DNA of 64,000 nt from Pseudophaeomoniella oleicola (lineage: Eukaryota > Ascomycota > Eurotiomycetes > Phaeomoniellales > Phaeomoniellaceae). Shown here in pieces: positions 9,320 through 20,452 of the stretch. Both the position numbers and the translations under genes were made by a program. The first letter of the stretch is position 1, and each line of letters begins with the position of its first letter. Location of the stretch: positions 53,007 through 117,006 of the forward strand of contig QWDQ01000069.1 in the NCBI GenBank assembly GCA_003868215.1, read 5' to 3'. Under the pieces are notes generated by a model. The model saw only the letters and a program-made list of their open reading frames with translations, did not search any database and was not told the origin of the DNA.

Positions 9320-11617
9320 TCATGCGCCTCTCCGAGCACTTGAATTGGACATCAACGTGATCTTCTTGTTCTTCTTCTTTCGTGCACCACCTGAAGGTGT
9401 AGACGATTTCGAACCTTCTGCTACGATGCTGGCCTCAACCAATGCCACAGCGTCATCCTGATCGAGAACGTCTTTCTCCCAGTCTTGCAGCCAGCCATCA
9501 TTGATGGGCCCATAATCGGTTATTGTATCATCTTGAGGCGAGGGTGGACGAACAGCGACCGTGCCCCAAACTGTTCTAGGTGTATCTGGACTTGTCCCCG
9601 GACTGGCCAGCGTAGCAAACGCCGATTGAGCCCTGCTATTTTGCCACGGAGGTGACGTCGACAACGCACCTTCATCTACAGACTGAGAGCCAGACACAGA
9701 CGCTAGAGGCTGGAAGTCATTGTCCGAAAACCCCTTCTCAGCAATGCTTGGCCTGCGCCGTCGGGCTGCTGCATACCGTTTATCTTCTTCTTTCTCTGCC
9801 CTCAATCTTTCCTTCTCCTCACGCTCTTCCTTCTCCAGATTGCGCCTACGCCTGCGCTCTATTTCTGGACTGAATTGTTCCAAGAACTCCGGATTGACAG
9901 AGCCGGTCCAGTCGCACTCTAAAAAGCTTACTTCGCACCCGTAGGGCAAATGGGCAAGATATTTTGCCCTCTTTCTCAAATCATCATCAATCACATGGCC
10001 AGTCGAAATGTGTTCTATACGCGGTAAAATTGTCGTTGGAAAAGAAGAGAAATCGCCGAAAGCTGCTCGGAGTATTCGAATATCGAGTGGAGACAGGTAG
10101 AAGTTGGGAAGTGCTTGGTAAAAGAAAAAGGGCGACCCTTGTGGTCGAGGTGGCGGGTGCGAAGCTTTATTTATCGATTTAGAAGATGAAGATGCTTGTT
10201 CAGGAGTGGTCGCAGCAAAGTCGCCGATACGGACATCAGCCATAGCATCGCTAATCTGATTGACCTCGGAAGGTACTGAAGACATCGTCGAGTCGGTGGC
10301 GGCAAATGATGCTTCAGAGCTGTCCAGTAGTCTACGCGTAGAATTCATGTCTGAGGCGGGCGATTCCATGTCCAGTACGGCGTCCGTTGCTATTTCAGAT
10401 GGAACGGGTGCCTTCTGAGCCCTACGGTCTGCTCTTTCTTTCGGAGGTGGCGGGTTGCCCATTCCCTTCATCTTCTCTTTAGCATCTGCAATAGCGGCCA
10501 CTGCTTTTCGCGTCCATGTCGGATCATCACCGAAAATCAATTCGTCTTCCCTTTCCTGTTCAGTGAGCACATCAATCTCGGAATCGAATTGCGCCACCAT
10601 GTAGTCTTCTCCACCTTTCATGAATCGAGCGTAGTCCATTACCTCTGCGACATGAAACCAGGGGATGTCTTCTGTTGGAGGCTCGACATCTGCGGCATCA
10701 CGAGGCAAGGCAAGCGTGCTACCCGGCTCTCGCTTCAGCAGTCTTAGTAATACATCACCGCCTTCTCTGAGCATGCTCGCTTCTTGGCCCTCGAACCAAC
10801 GGACCGGTCTTGTCTCGGAGATATATATACTGTCCTCACATATCGCGCATTTTTTCCATCTCGCTCGTTTCTCTGGTACCGTGTTCGTGCCATCTGTTGA
10901 ATGCATGTACCTTATGAGGCAAGGTAAGCAATAGATATGGCCGCATTTGGCCATGCGTGGTGCCACAGGAGGCGAAAGACAGATTGGGCAGCTCGCCAAC
11001 TGTGTTTGAGCTGAAGCGAGGACTTGCAACACGGCCTCCCAGTCGAGATGGACATCTGCATCAACTGCCTGCGCGTGATAGTCTCTCTCTGGTCGAACGA
11101 TGAAGCGGTAGTTGGCATGAACATATCTCGCCTTGTCTATGGCGTGATAACCGGAACCAAGGCCCCAGGTGGGATTACGTCTCTGGTGGCGATAGTTGTA
11201 CTGCGGTTGATATTGGGGTCGAGGAGGCAGAGCAAAGTTCATGAGATGTGTAATGGAAGTTTGACCCTTGCGACTGTTGATGGACTTCATAGCGGCCTGA
11301 GTCATGGTTAACCAAACGAGCGCCGAGGTATAGAGCATGCTGCTGCCACTTACAGACTCCGCAATGGCATCCTCATCCACCAGCCAGCGTGACTTCTTTT
11401 GAGGCTTATGCTGTTTCCTCTGAGACTGGTTGTTCCGGGGCGTAGGACTCCTAGGACTCGACCCCGCCGCAAAGCTTCCAGAGCTTCCGCTTCGCCTCTG
11501 GCTCCCGGTATCGAAAGACGAGGTTGTAGGGCCCTGAGAGAATGAAGCAGAAGACGGTTGAAGATTGCTACCAGAGCTCTTAGTCGAGGAGGGTACTATA
11601 ATGGGAGTGGAAGACAT
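9320..11617 (-). CDS. RNF10/Mag2-family RING E3 ubiquitin ligase
   Basis: RNF10 (yeast Mag2) mono-ubiquitinates 40S proteins such as uS3 and uS5 on stalled or defective ribosomes. The protein is about 746 residues after removing a 57-nt in-frame intron (11353-11297, GTAAGT...CTCAG), which joins DEDAIAES to AAMKSINSRKGQ. The order is: a Ser-rich disordered N-terminus; a basic patch (KQHKPQKKSRWL); LMNFALPPR; the conserved ANYRFIVRP strand; and a C3HC4 RING (SCPICLSPP...KCGHIYCLPC...KKCAIC, spliced residues about 191-241). Later comes the RNF10-specific block FFYQALPNFYLSPLDIRILR, RAKYLAHLPYGCEVSFLECD, and a charged coiled coil (ERRRRRNLEKEEREEKERL). A C-terminal Lys/Arg-rich end follows. The start is the first ATG. 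It is head to head with the USP10-type deubiquitinase at 12430, its known functional opponent. Confidence 0.87.
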   Translation of the reverse strand: MSSTPIIVPSSTKSSGSNLQPSSASFSQGPTTSSFDTGSQRRSGSSGSFAAGSSPRSPTPRNNQSQRKQHKPQKKSRWLVDEDAIAESVSGSSMLYTSALVWLTMTQAAMKSINSRKGQTSITHLMNFALPPRPQYQPQYNYRHQRRNPTWGLGSGYHAIDKARYVHANYRFIVRPERDYHAQAVDADVHLDWEAVLQVLASAQTQLASCPICLSPPVAPRMAKCGHIYCLPCLIRYMHSTDGTNTVPEKRARWKKCAICEDSIYISETRPVRWFEGQEASMLREGGDVLLRLLKREPGSTLALPRDAADVEPPTEDIPWFHVAEVMDYARFMKGGEDYMVAQFDSEIDVLTEQEREDELIFGDDPTWTRKAVAAIADAKEKMKGMGNPPPPKERADRRAQKAPVPSEIATDAVLDMESPASDMNSTRRLLDSSEASFAATDSTMSSVPSEVNQISDAMADVRIGDFAATTPEQASSSSKSINKASHPPPRPQGSPFFFYQALPNFYLSPLDIRILRAAFGDFSSFPTTILPRIEHISTGHVIDDDLRKRAKYLAHLPYGCEVSFLECDWTGSVNPEFLEQFSPEIERRRRRNLEKEEREEKERLRAEKEEDKRYAAARRRRPSIAEKGFSDNDFQPLASVSGSQSVDEGALSTSPPWQNSRAQSAFATLASPGTSPDTPRTVWGTVAVRPPSPQDDTITDYGPINDGWLQDWEKDVLDQDDAVALVEASIVAEGSKSSTPSGGARKKKNKKITLMSNSSARRGA

Positions 11618-12429
11618 TGCTCACGGCCAAAGAGCAACGCGTTGAATCGAGGTGGAGGAGGGGTGGATAGGGTAATACCGGGAGACTGAGATCATGCAGA
11701 TCCGGTCACGATGCCTTTCGAGACTCTTCAAGATGTCAATTCTCAACAGTAGTATGATCAAAGTGGCTGGACATGAGCAGAGGAATGATATGTGATTGCA
11801 TCAGATCCCCCGAGGGCCGAGGGGTAAAGGTAACAGTAACAGTAACAGTAACAGTAACGAGCCAAAAGGACCCTGGTAAAGGGAAGACGAAGGGCAAACG
11901 TATGACATCTCCGAGTCTTGACCCTTCTCCACCCAAATCGTGCACGGCCAACCTTAACTCGCGAAAAACATCTCACCGAGCAGTTCCAAAAGGTCGAACT
12001 TCCTAGGAAGACGACCAGCTCATCATTTGTTGCCATAGTTCACATCTCCCTCATCGTACCATTTCTTCGATTCTTCAGCCACCATTAGGCTCTCTCTCAA
12101 CCGTCTTTTACTTTTCGCTCTTGTTTCGACCTACCTAGGCCCCCAATTTCCATAACCGCACGAGCTGTTGCGAAACCTCCCAGATCCAGAATCACTCCGT
12201 CACTTCTTTCCCGCTTTGCGTCCGTCTACTAATCCTTACGTCGACATGGCTTCTTGCGCAACTTGAGGCTTTTCCAAATCCTTGCGCTACTGGTCGGGAT
12301 GTCGCCACGTTCTCTTTGAACGGCCCTCCACCACACCAACCCCAAGTGTTTATTCGGTCAGTGACGGATGCTATCTCGGCGGTGCGAGGTAGTGGCAGTT
12401 GAGGTGAGGAAGAGAAACAACGAGCAATA
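11618..12429. promoter_or_regulatory. Bidirectional promoter of the RING ligase and deubiquitinase, with three uORFs on the deubiquitinase side
   Basis: The 812 nt between the two start codons contain a GTAACA hexamer run (about 11828-11857). On the plus strand there are three short upstream ORFs before the deubiquitinase: 12246-12266 (6 codons, MASCAT), 12299-12319 (6 codons, MSPRSL) and 12368-12430 (20 codons). The last stop overlaps the main start as TAATG. Whether these are in the mature leader depends on the transcription start and any leader intron. Confidence 0.6.
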
Positions 12430-15273
12430 ATGAACCATCATCCAATGTCGCCCTATGGGCAACCACCGGCATACCCTCCAAGGCGACAACACGATATGCC
12501 TTATTCTCCTTTACCACCAAACATGCGGCATCAGCCTTACCCGGGTTATTACCCGCCTCACATGGGCGCTCCTATGCCACCATACCCTCCACAGCACTAT
12601 CAACCCAACTGGTTTCCCTACCAGCATATGCCGCCGCAGATGGCTCCGCCGCCACGGCAGTATCAGCCACCCCAGATGCAGCATCACCAACATCCTTATC
12701 AGCCTCTAGTGGTCTCCTCGTATCCTGTCGCTCAACCGCAACTTTCTCCGGTACATGTTCCCCCACCAGCGCTGATCCCACAGCCATCTCCTCAGGTCAC
12801 GCAAATGCCTATCAGACCTCTAGACAAGCCTACATCCCCTGGTCCTCCGTCAACGCCGAGTTCCGTCAATAACGTACAAGACACCCCCAGAACCTCATCT
12901 GCAGCGTCTCACATTTCTGAAAATGCATTGAGTGTGAACCCTCCCTCCGAAGCTTTAACGAAGGATCCTTTCGAGCCTCCTTTACCATGGCTTTCGGTGA
13001 CCGACCAACCCTTTCCTGCCAGAGCCAGAAGACGGAGACGTAGGGTCATCACTCCGCAGTCAGATACAGATCCTGTTCAGTTCCCATATCGGGTTCTCGT
13101 ACAAGTTCCAACTTCTGAAGACGCGTCCGGGACTGTTCTAAGTGAAGCTACTCCGAACGTAGTCCACAATGCGGTCTCCGTACCCGCACGTGAGGATAAT
13201 GCTACGCCTCAGACATCTGTGGCAGAATCGGAAAACGACTCTACACAACCGACGACCCCTTCTTCGGCTGTTCCAGTCACCGAACAGCGATCTCAGATGA
13301 CTCCCACCCAAGCCAAAGCTTCACGTGCCTTCGCTCCTGCTGTGCCAGTGGTACCAGCAGTACCAACGAGCCCTGTAGCGCCGAAGACGCAACGTCGAGG
13401 CTCTGTTGGTTCAGTAACGTCCAAGGATACTTCAGTGGCACAGGTGAATGTTCAGGGGGGAAATGATACGTCAGATGTGGCCGGGACAGCCAGTACAATC
13501 ACTTCGCCTGGTGAAGAGGCAGCTACACCACGTTCTCCTTCACGAGCCCCAAAATCGTGGGCAGACCTTGTCCGTTCCAAGGCGCCTGCACTCACCTCGC
13601 AGGCCATGCCTGCCAGTGGCGACCTTGCAACAGCGGTACTTGGTTCTTCCAAATCAGATTCACTAGCTGATGCGCTTGCGACCATGTCTTCCGATGCTGC
13701 ACTTCGTCCGGAAAAACTTTCCTTCCTCGAACCGAAAGGTCTTGTAAACACTGGAAACATGTGTTATATGAATTCTGTAAGGAGATGCTCACTTTCCTCA
13801 ACCTTTGATTTTACTAACAGCTTTAGATTCTTCAAATTCTTACATTCTGCGTACCCTTCTATGAGTTCCTAGATCGCCTCAGTCGCGAGGCGGTTCACAG
13901 CTTTAAGAGCGATACTCCACTAATTGATGCCATGATCTTATTTACGAAAGAATACCGAGTCATCGACTCAGCTACTTCTGCAGAACAACTGAGGCAACGT
14001 CTGAAACAAGCAGAGCTTGAACAGTATGGCGATGCTTTCACCCCTGAAAATGTATACGAGGTCATAAGGACGTTGCCGCGATTCCGCGATATGCGAGTGA
14101 GTAGATAACGTTTCCAGTAGCGGTCTACAATTTGCTAATGATGCGATGTTTTAGCGCGGACACCAGCAGGACGCACAGGAGTTTTTGGGTTTCTTGCTCG
14201 AGGAACTTCACGAAGAGTGCGCATTGGCCATGAAAAAGGCCAGTGCACCCGGATTCGAACAGTCGGCCGGTTCGGTCACTGACGATGCCGGATCTCAGAA
14301 AGAGGCCGATGGTTGGATGGAAGTAGGTACTAAGCAGAAAGCTTCCACCACCCGATCCTCTGGTATCGTTGGAACAGAGTCCCCCGTCACAAAGATATTT
14401 GGCGGGAAGCTTCGCTCTGAACTGCGGATACCAGGTGTTAGACAGTCCAACACTGTCGAGCCTTTTGAATCTCTACAGCTTGACATTGGCTCACCACAAG
14501 TTAACTCTATCATCGACGCCCTAAAAGGCCTTTCCAAACCCGAGGCTATTCCAGGCGAATTCGATTCACCACGGGGCAAGGTGAATGCCACAAAGCAGGT
14601 ATATATCGAGAAGCTGCCGCCTGTATTGGTTCTCCATCTCAAGCGTTTCCATTACGATTCTGCCACCAAACGTACGGAGAAAATCTGGAAAAAGATTGGG
14701 TATCCTTTGAACCTTGAAATCCCAAAGGAAGCTTTCCCTCCTCAACTGAGGAACAAGATGCTCAACCATGGTGGCATCCCCCAATATCGTCTTACGGGTG
14801 TTATTTATCACCACGGTAGCAATGCCAGTGGTGGGCATTATACTGTTGATGTACGCCGTCAAGACGGAGTAGAGTGGATTCGACTTGATGATACCATTAT
14901 TCGACGCATTCGCGCGCAAGATGTTGCTGAGGGTGGCAGTGAGGAGGACCCTAAGATCCTAGCTGCAGCGCTTGAACGTCATAAGAAGCAAGCGAAGGTG
15001 CCGATCAATGGCAATATGTATGACTCCATTCACGGAGAGGACGAGGAGGACGACGGCTCGGGGGGAAAGGGCTGGAGCCAGGTGAACGGCACTGCCGGTG
15101 GACATTCCAGAACCAAGTCGACTCTTAATTCAGCCAACGGGTTTGCCACACCAACAACCGCGAAAGACTCGTCCGGTCAACAAACTCCAAGCCAAAAGCT
15201 TGCTTCTGGCGGTATCAAAGATAACAAAGTCGCCTACTTGCTATTCTACCAGAGAGTAGGCAGTGCTGCCTGA
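12430..15273 (+). CDS. USP10/Ubp3-family ubiquitin-specific protease
   Basis: Ubp3/USP10 removes ubiquitin from 40S ribosomal proteins and from trafficking and ribophagy substrates. Three exons fit: 12430-13776, 13827-14096 and 14155-15273, with introns of 50 and 58 nt that both end in TTAG. The 911-residue product has a Pro/Gln/His-rich disordered N-terminal third. The Cys box is GLVNTGNMCYMNSILQILTF, with Cys445 as nucleophile. The QDAQEF box (RRGHQQDAQEFLGFLLEEL) crosses intron 2. A long insert follows, then LPPVLVLHLKRFHYD, and the His box YRLTGVIYHHGSNASGGHYT with His767. LLFYQRV closes the fold. The length is close to yeast Ubp3. Both introns interrupt the catalytic domain, so the unspliced frame stops soon after the Cys box. 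It is divergent from the RNF10/Mag2-type ligase, and its leader has three uORFs. Confidence 0.92.
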
Positions 15274-16832
15274 TTTACGGAGGGGTTTTGTTGTCATGGC
15301 TCCTTTAGCAAAGGCACCAATCTACAATTACTCATATTATTTGGGATGTAAATGACGGGCATGCAAGGACTCTATTCGAGCGACGGTACTCTCATCAGCG
15401 CTAGTCCGGGTTCTGCGGTCCCATCTGGTTCATGTACAAAAAGTCAGGCTCGCTCAGAAGCGGAGTCGTAGAGGAGTTGGGGAACATAGTAGGGAGAAAG
15501 CTGCGATGTGATGATGTAGCGGTGGATGAGAGTATAGTAGGAGTAGGTGAAGATAGCATGAGACTACAAGAGGCGACTAATGATGATCATTAAAACCATG
15601 TTCCCCTAGTCATCGTCATTCGCACATTGATAAAACCGATGGTCCTGAGGAGGCCTTCCAAGCCTCTTGGTCCAGGAGTATTCACAGATATCTTCAATGT
15701 TCTGCATCACCTAGTCCGCTCACAGTGGCGTTCTCGTTCCCAACTTCTAGGCCGTGGATTCATCAGCATCACTCAGCAGAATCTTGGTCGATGCAGAAGA
15801 CCAGAATCAGGCAGCGGAGAAGGGGCAAAAGTACCATTCGCGACGATGATCTTCGACATGCTAAGATAAAGTGAGTATCTATATTTCAAATCCCTTTCCG
15901 ATGCCCTCACGGTAAGGTTATGGGCAATCTGACACCGTGCATATATCCAACTAGTTGGGGGAGTCATTCGTTAAGGAATTACTCAGCATTGCTTCAAGCC
16001 GGCCAGTCGGGGTTGCTGGGATTACTCAGCCACCCGAGTTGACTACAGTCCATGTCTGCAATGGCAATCGCTAGATCAACCTCATCCCAGTCTCCAAGAA
16101 GCTTGGTCGTCTTACTTCCTGGTGCGCCTCTGGGTTCAATATACGTCACCGTTGTTTCCTGCACACCCATTTCTCGCCGTAGAACACGACCGCTTGCTCT
16201 ATGTTCGCGGTCTATAATTGACAACATCCTGAGTGCCATCCTACATTTGTATTCGAGACAGACGACTAGCCACGGAAAGGCCTGCATCGGCCCGGCGGAC
16301 ACCAAAGGACTGCGACTGATTACAAACTAGATGAACTACCTTTGTCAATATGGCTTCTCGTACGACAGGGGTCGACGATGCCTGATGCGAAATGTCCTCA
16401 CGGCATCTATCTGTTCCTTCTCTCTCTCTCTCTATCGCCTCTCTTGTAAAAGGTGTCAGCCTTCGCTTCCCAAATAGCTTTTGCTACACGTTCTTAGTGC
16501 ATATATAAAGGCCGGGATGGGCGAGTGCAACTGCATGATGCCCGGTTCAGATGATGCAGAGTCACATCGAAGCTGACCTCCTTCAATGTCGCACTGCGGT
16601 AAATGCGAGTTGGTGATCAGTTCAGCATTTGTCACGTCTTTTCGATTGGATCGCATTTCGTCAATCGTTGCCACGCCCATCTCAGGTATCCATTATACCT
16701 ATCCTGGACAGGATAAGCCCGAGCTCGTTCTGACCGTCAGGGCTGGGATCTCAGCCAGACAAGGAGGAGCTCACGGGTATTTATAGGGGACCGCAGTCCG
16801 TCAGGAATTTCCTTCATAAGCTTCAGGTCATC
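15274..16832. other. Intergenic with one weak minus-strand ORF
   Basis: This 1.56-kb stretch has no recognised gene. A TC-rich run lies at about 16420-16445. The one frame that looks protein-like is listed separately at 15994-16305. Confidence 0.5.
15994..16305 (-). CDS. Possible orphan or remnant ORF, function unknown
   Basis: A 103-codon frame whose second half looks like a real protein (MGVQETTVTYIEPRGAP, then KTTKLLGDWDEVDLAIAIAD). It begins at a non-ATG codon, so a true start would need an upstream exon or the internal ATG in GPMQAF. I do not recognise a family. It may be the 3' exon of a small gene or a decayed fragment. It lies 500-800 nt upstream of the Zn2Cys6 gene on the opposite strand. 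Confidence 0.25.
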   Translation of the reverse strand: MVSAGPMQAFPWLVVCLEYKCRMALRMLSIIDREHRASGRVLRREMGVQETTVTYIEPRGAPGSKTTKLLGDWDEVDLAIAIADMDCSQLGWLSNPSNPDWPA

Positions 16833-19069
16833 ATGGACGATCCGCATTCAGAGCCATCCCCTAGGGCCGCCGAAACTGCGGCGAGGCCGCAAGGGCCGCC
16901 ACCCGCCCCCAGACCTTGTACCAATTGTCGGAGACGGAAGGTACGATGTGATAAGAACGAGCCTTGTGCCAATTGTGTTCGGTCAGGAAACCTTTGTGTA
17001 TATGATGGGTTCGCTCCAAAGTCAGCTGAGACTGGTCTGTCCCGTGATTCGGTCGTAGCCTCAGAGCTGCGAGACCGAGTTTCAAGGCTGGAAGGTCTGA
17101 TTGAGAGTTTGGCAGGCATGAGCATCAGAGATACATCATACCTTCGGCAGGTCGGGGTGACACCAGGAGGCTCGGGGTCGACAGTCTCAATAGCCCCGCC
17201 CCTCGAAAACAGGGATGCAGTTCAGCTGCTCGGAAGAGAAATCTTTGACGCTGAGTCTTCGGTCTACATCGATTCCAGTGCCTGGTCAGAATTGTTCGAA
17301 AGAGTAAGTTTGCTCTAATTAATTAGGGCCTGCTTACACAACAGGAATTATCTAACAATCTCCGGAGGTCGAAGGTCTTAGGTACTGGTTGTCAACTACG
17401 CAGCCTTTAGTCACCCCAGCCGGATTTGCATCGAGTTCTCTTGTATTCAACTTGGGCCACGACTCATCACACCTTGATCCAAGTTCCCATGCATCAATAA
17501 AGAAAAGCGAGCTGATATGCAAGATCTTCTGGCGAATTGTAGAACCTTTCATCAAAGTACTCCACAGACCCAAATTTACTAAAGACCTTGAGCTTTATAG
17601 GCGTCTTTCCCATCCGTCGCAAGCGGATTTTGAAGCGTTACTTTTCGCCATCCACGCACTGACCATTGCAGTACTCCCAGCAGCTATTGTGCAACAGGCA
17701 TTTTCCGAAGAAAAGAATGGCATGCTGGGGCGCTTTCACAAAGAGGCGGAAACAGCGTTGGCTAAAGCGAATTTCCTCACCTCGCGGAGCGAGATTTCTT
17801 TCCAAGCATTACTTTATTATGTGGTGAGAGAAGCTCCATCTCGGCGGCGTTCATTACATTGTTGATCCAATACAGACTCTGCTCTATGAAAGAGGGCAAT
17901 ACGACACCGCCTCGTCCATGTCCGGCCTTGCATTACGTATCGCACAGCGTTTAGGCTTACAATATGATCCCTCAAACTATAACTATACGCCATGGAATTG
18001 TGAATCGCGAAGAAGAATGTGGAATCACGCAGTTTACCTGGACTTCAGGGCACTCACAATATGCGCTGCAGAGCCAGTGACCGCCATAGCACAGGGTCGA
18101 GCGCCACAACCGCCCGCTAATCTAGATGATAGTGATTGGGAAGGATGTCGCTTCGCAAAGAAGACTTCTGTCAGTCAATCCGCACTCGGTTTCAAGGAGA
18201 CCACTTTTGCGATCTTGCGCCGGCAATTGAGTTCACTCTACAGGCGCATTACACAAGCCAGCCTAAGTTTTGAGGCTTCTCAAGCTCTGATCGGCCAGAC
18301 AAGAGTGGCCACTGAGCAAAGCTATCTAAGTCATTTCGATTTGCAACATCCGCTGCATCAGCTTGTAGCAGCCCTCATTCGGCAACATTTCAGTCTACTT
18401 GACATCATTTCAAGACAGATCTACCTCAAGCAACACAAGCCCTCTGCCAGGTCGGGTTCGATCACTGGCATCCACCCAACCTCAGCGCCGAAAGCTCACA
18501 CCTTTCGCCACAGCCTCTTTTTGATGTCTCTTGCACATCTGGAAGATACATCAAGGCTGGAAGCAGAGTACTCCAGATATAAATGGCAATGGATCATTCG
18601 GGACCCTGTGCCGTGGCATGCTATCGCGAGGATCCTGACCGATCTCTGTCACCTGTTCGAAGGGCCGGACGTTGAGCGGGCTTGGAAACAGATCGATCTC
18701 GTATGGGAACGTTACGGTGAAGAGAACGGAGCTCTGGTAGATACTCCGATTTTCGCTCCCCTGAGTTCGATGCGAGCACAGGCGCTTTTTCGGGTTCAGA
18801 AATACCGAGAAGGAGAGACATGGGAGAAAGATGACGACGACAATGTCTTGGAAGCGACTGATCCTCTCCAGTCAGCGGGCCAATTTGGTAGTGCACCATT
18901 TGCTGGGACCTATGCGACGTCAGATCTAGATCTCTCCAGCCAAGAACAGTTTCTTGACATGTATTCGGAGCAATCTTTGGCAGGGCCTAGTGACTTTGGC
19001 AGTGCTTCCTTCCCACATATCCTAGGTGAGGGGCCGCACGACTGGCCATTTGGGGAAGGATCGCAATAA
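16833..19069 (+). CDS. Zn2Cys6 transcription factor with fungal-specific regulatory domain
   Basis: A nuclear DNA-binding regulator of about 706 residues. Exons are 16833-17303, 17368-17823 and 17876-19069. The binuclear zinc cluster is at about residues 30-56 (CTNCRRRKVRC, then CANC and C), with C2-C6-C5-C2-C6 spacing. It is followed by a short dimerisation coil (ELRDRVSRLEGLIESL). The middle-homology domain includes LICKIFWRIVEPFIKVLHRP, GLALRIAQRLGL and RRRMWNHAVYLDFRA. The acidic, Gln/Ser-rich tail may activate transcription. Intron 1 is placed at ...CCGGAG so that VEGLRYWLSTTQPLVTPAGF follows; the nearer CAG would hit a stop. Targets are unknown; the plus-strand dienelactone hydrolase and feruloyl-esterase-like genes downstream are the nearest candidates. 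Confidence 0.88.
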
Positions 19070-19408
19070 CCATCAAGATGAGACACAGATTTCTAGATAT
19101 TGAGAATATAACTCCTGTATGGCCTTTATATTTCAACCGAAACCCCCGGATTGGGCCGAAGGTGACCCCGCTGTCATGAAGTCCCGTCCCTGCCGTCTGT
19201 GCCCCGCTTCGAGAGAACCCTGACGGTAGTAAATATCATAGTAAGTATCAGTAGGACGAAGGAAAGTCCAATCGTATGATACGATTATCTACCTACCTTA
19301 GATACCTAGACGTGACGTTCAACGGTATTTTCGTTATTTCCTTTGCGTGGAGACGGTGAAGGAAAGTACAGAATCCAGCACTCCTTCGTGGTTAGAGAAC
19401 CCGTCAAG
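19070..19408. other. Intergenic, promoter of the dienelactone hydrolase
   Basis: This 339-nt spacer between same-strand genes contains a TACCTACCTTAGATACCTAG tract near 19290-19310. Nothing else is recognised. Confidence 0.5.
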
Positions 19409-20452
19409 ATGCTTATCAACGAATCATTTGTCGATGTTCCCACGACGGTGGGTGGGAAAGGGACAATGCGTACGTCCATAATACTCTGACATGTTCATAG
19501 TCTCTCGATGCGCCTGGGATATGAGTAGCCTGTTCGCCGGAGCTGACACGGCCATTGCCCAGGAATTCATATTTTTCATCCCAGCATTCCTGGATTTCCA
19601 AAGGCCAAGTTCCCTGGAGTCGTGTTATTCAGTGAAATCTACCAAGGTACGCAATCTGGATTTCATTTCTTTACGGACCTGCGGATGTCCATCTCGCTTT
19701 GATGGCCTTGGTCTCATAGTCATAATTGCGTTGGCTAAAGCTACAAAATACTGACCTCCTGGATAGTAACGGGGCCAGTGGCACGGTTTGGCCGGCAATT
19801 AGCGGGTCATGGTTACCTCGTCGCCGCTCCTTCAAGCTATCATGAGTTCACCTCATATGAACCACTGGCATACGACGTTCCAGGGACCGATGCAGGCAAC
19901 AAGTGGAAAGCTGAGAAGCTGTTGGCAGCATATGATGAAGACGCGAAGCTGGCCGTTGATACATTGCTCTCTTTGCCAACCTGCACTGGGAAGATCGGCA
20001 CGACCGGCATGTGTCTCGGGGGCCACCTAGCTTATCGCTGCGCAATGGATTCCAGAGTCAGTGCCGGAGTATGCTATTTTGCGACTGACATCCACTCATC
20101 TACCTTGGGCATGACAACCGCTGAAGTACCAGCCAAGACATCTCTCGAGCGCACCGCCGCAAAGGACATCAAAGGTGAGCTCGTTATGATCTTCGGCAAG
20201 CGAGACAATCACGTACCACCGGACGGCAGGGATCTGATCCGAAAGACCCTGCACGACAGCGGTACTGAATTCAGTTTCTATGAGGTCGCTGGAGCACAAC
20301 ATGCATTCATCAGAGACGAGCTGAGCAAAGGTCGATACGATCCTGCCATTACAGGGGTGTGTTTTGAAATGCTCGAGGAACTGTTTGAAAGGCGCTTGAA
20401 GACTGATCTTGGGCCTGAAGAAGGTAAAGGTGAAGTAGAGAATATTTGCTAG
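19409..20452 (+). CDS. Dienelactone hydrolase family protein
   Basis: An alpha/beta hydrolase of the dienelactone hydrolase family, whose founding members open dienelactone in aromatic-ring catabolism. Fungal paralogues have broader or unknown substrates. Three exons give 276 residues: 19409-19469, 19563-19646 and 19767-20452. The spliced N-terminus reads MLINESFVDVPTTVGGKGTM, then RIHIFHPSIPGFPKAKFPGV and VLFSEIYQ, as in fungal homologues. The catalytic Cys is in GMCLGGH, the Asp is in FGKRDNHVP and the His is in VAGAQHAF. There is no signal peptide, so it is cytosolic. The open frame alone begins at a GTG inside exon 3, so the upstream exons are needed. It lies 340 nt after a Zn2Cys6 regulator on the same strand. 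Confidence 0.87.
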
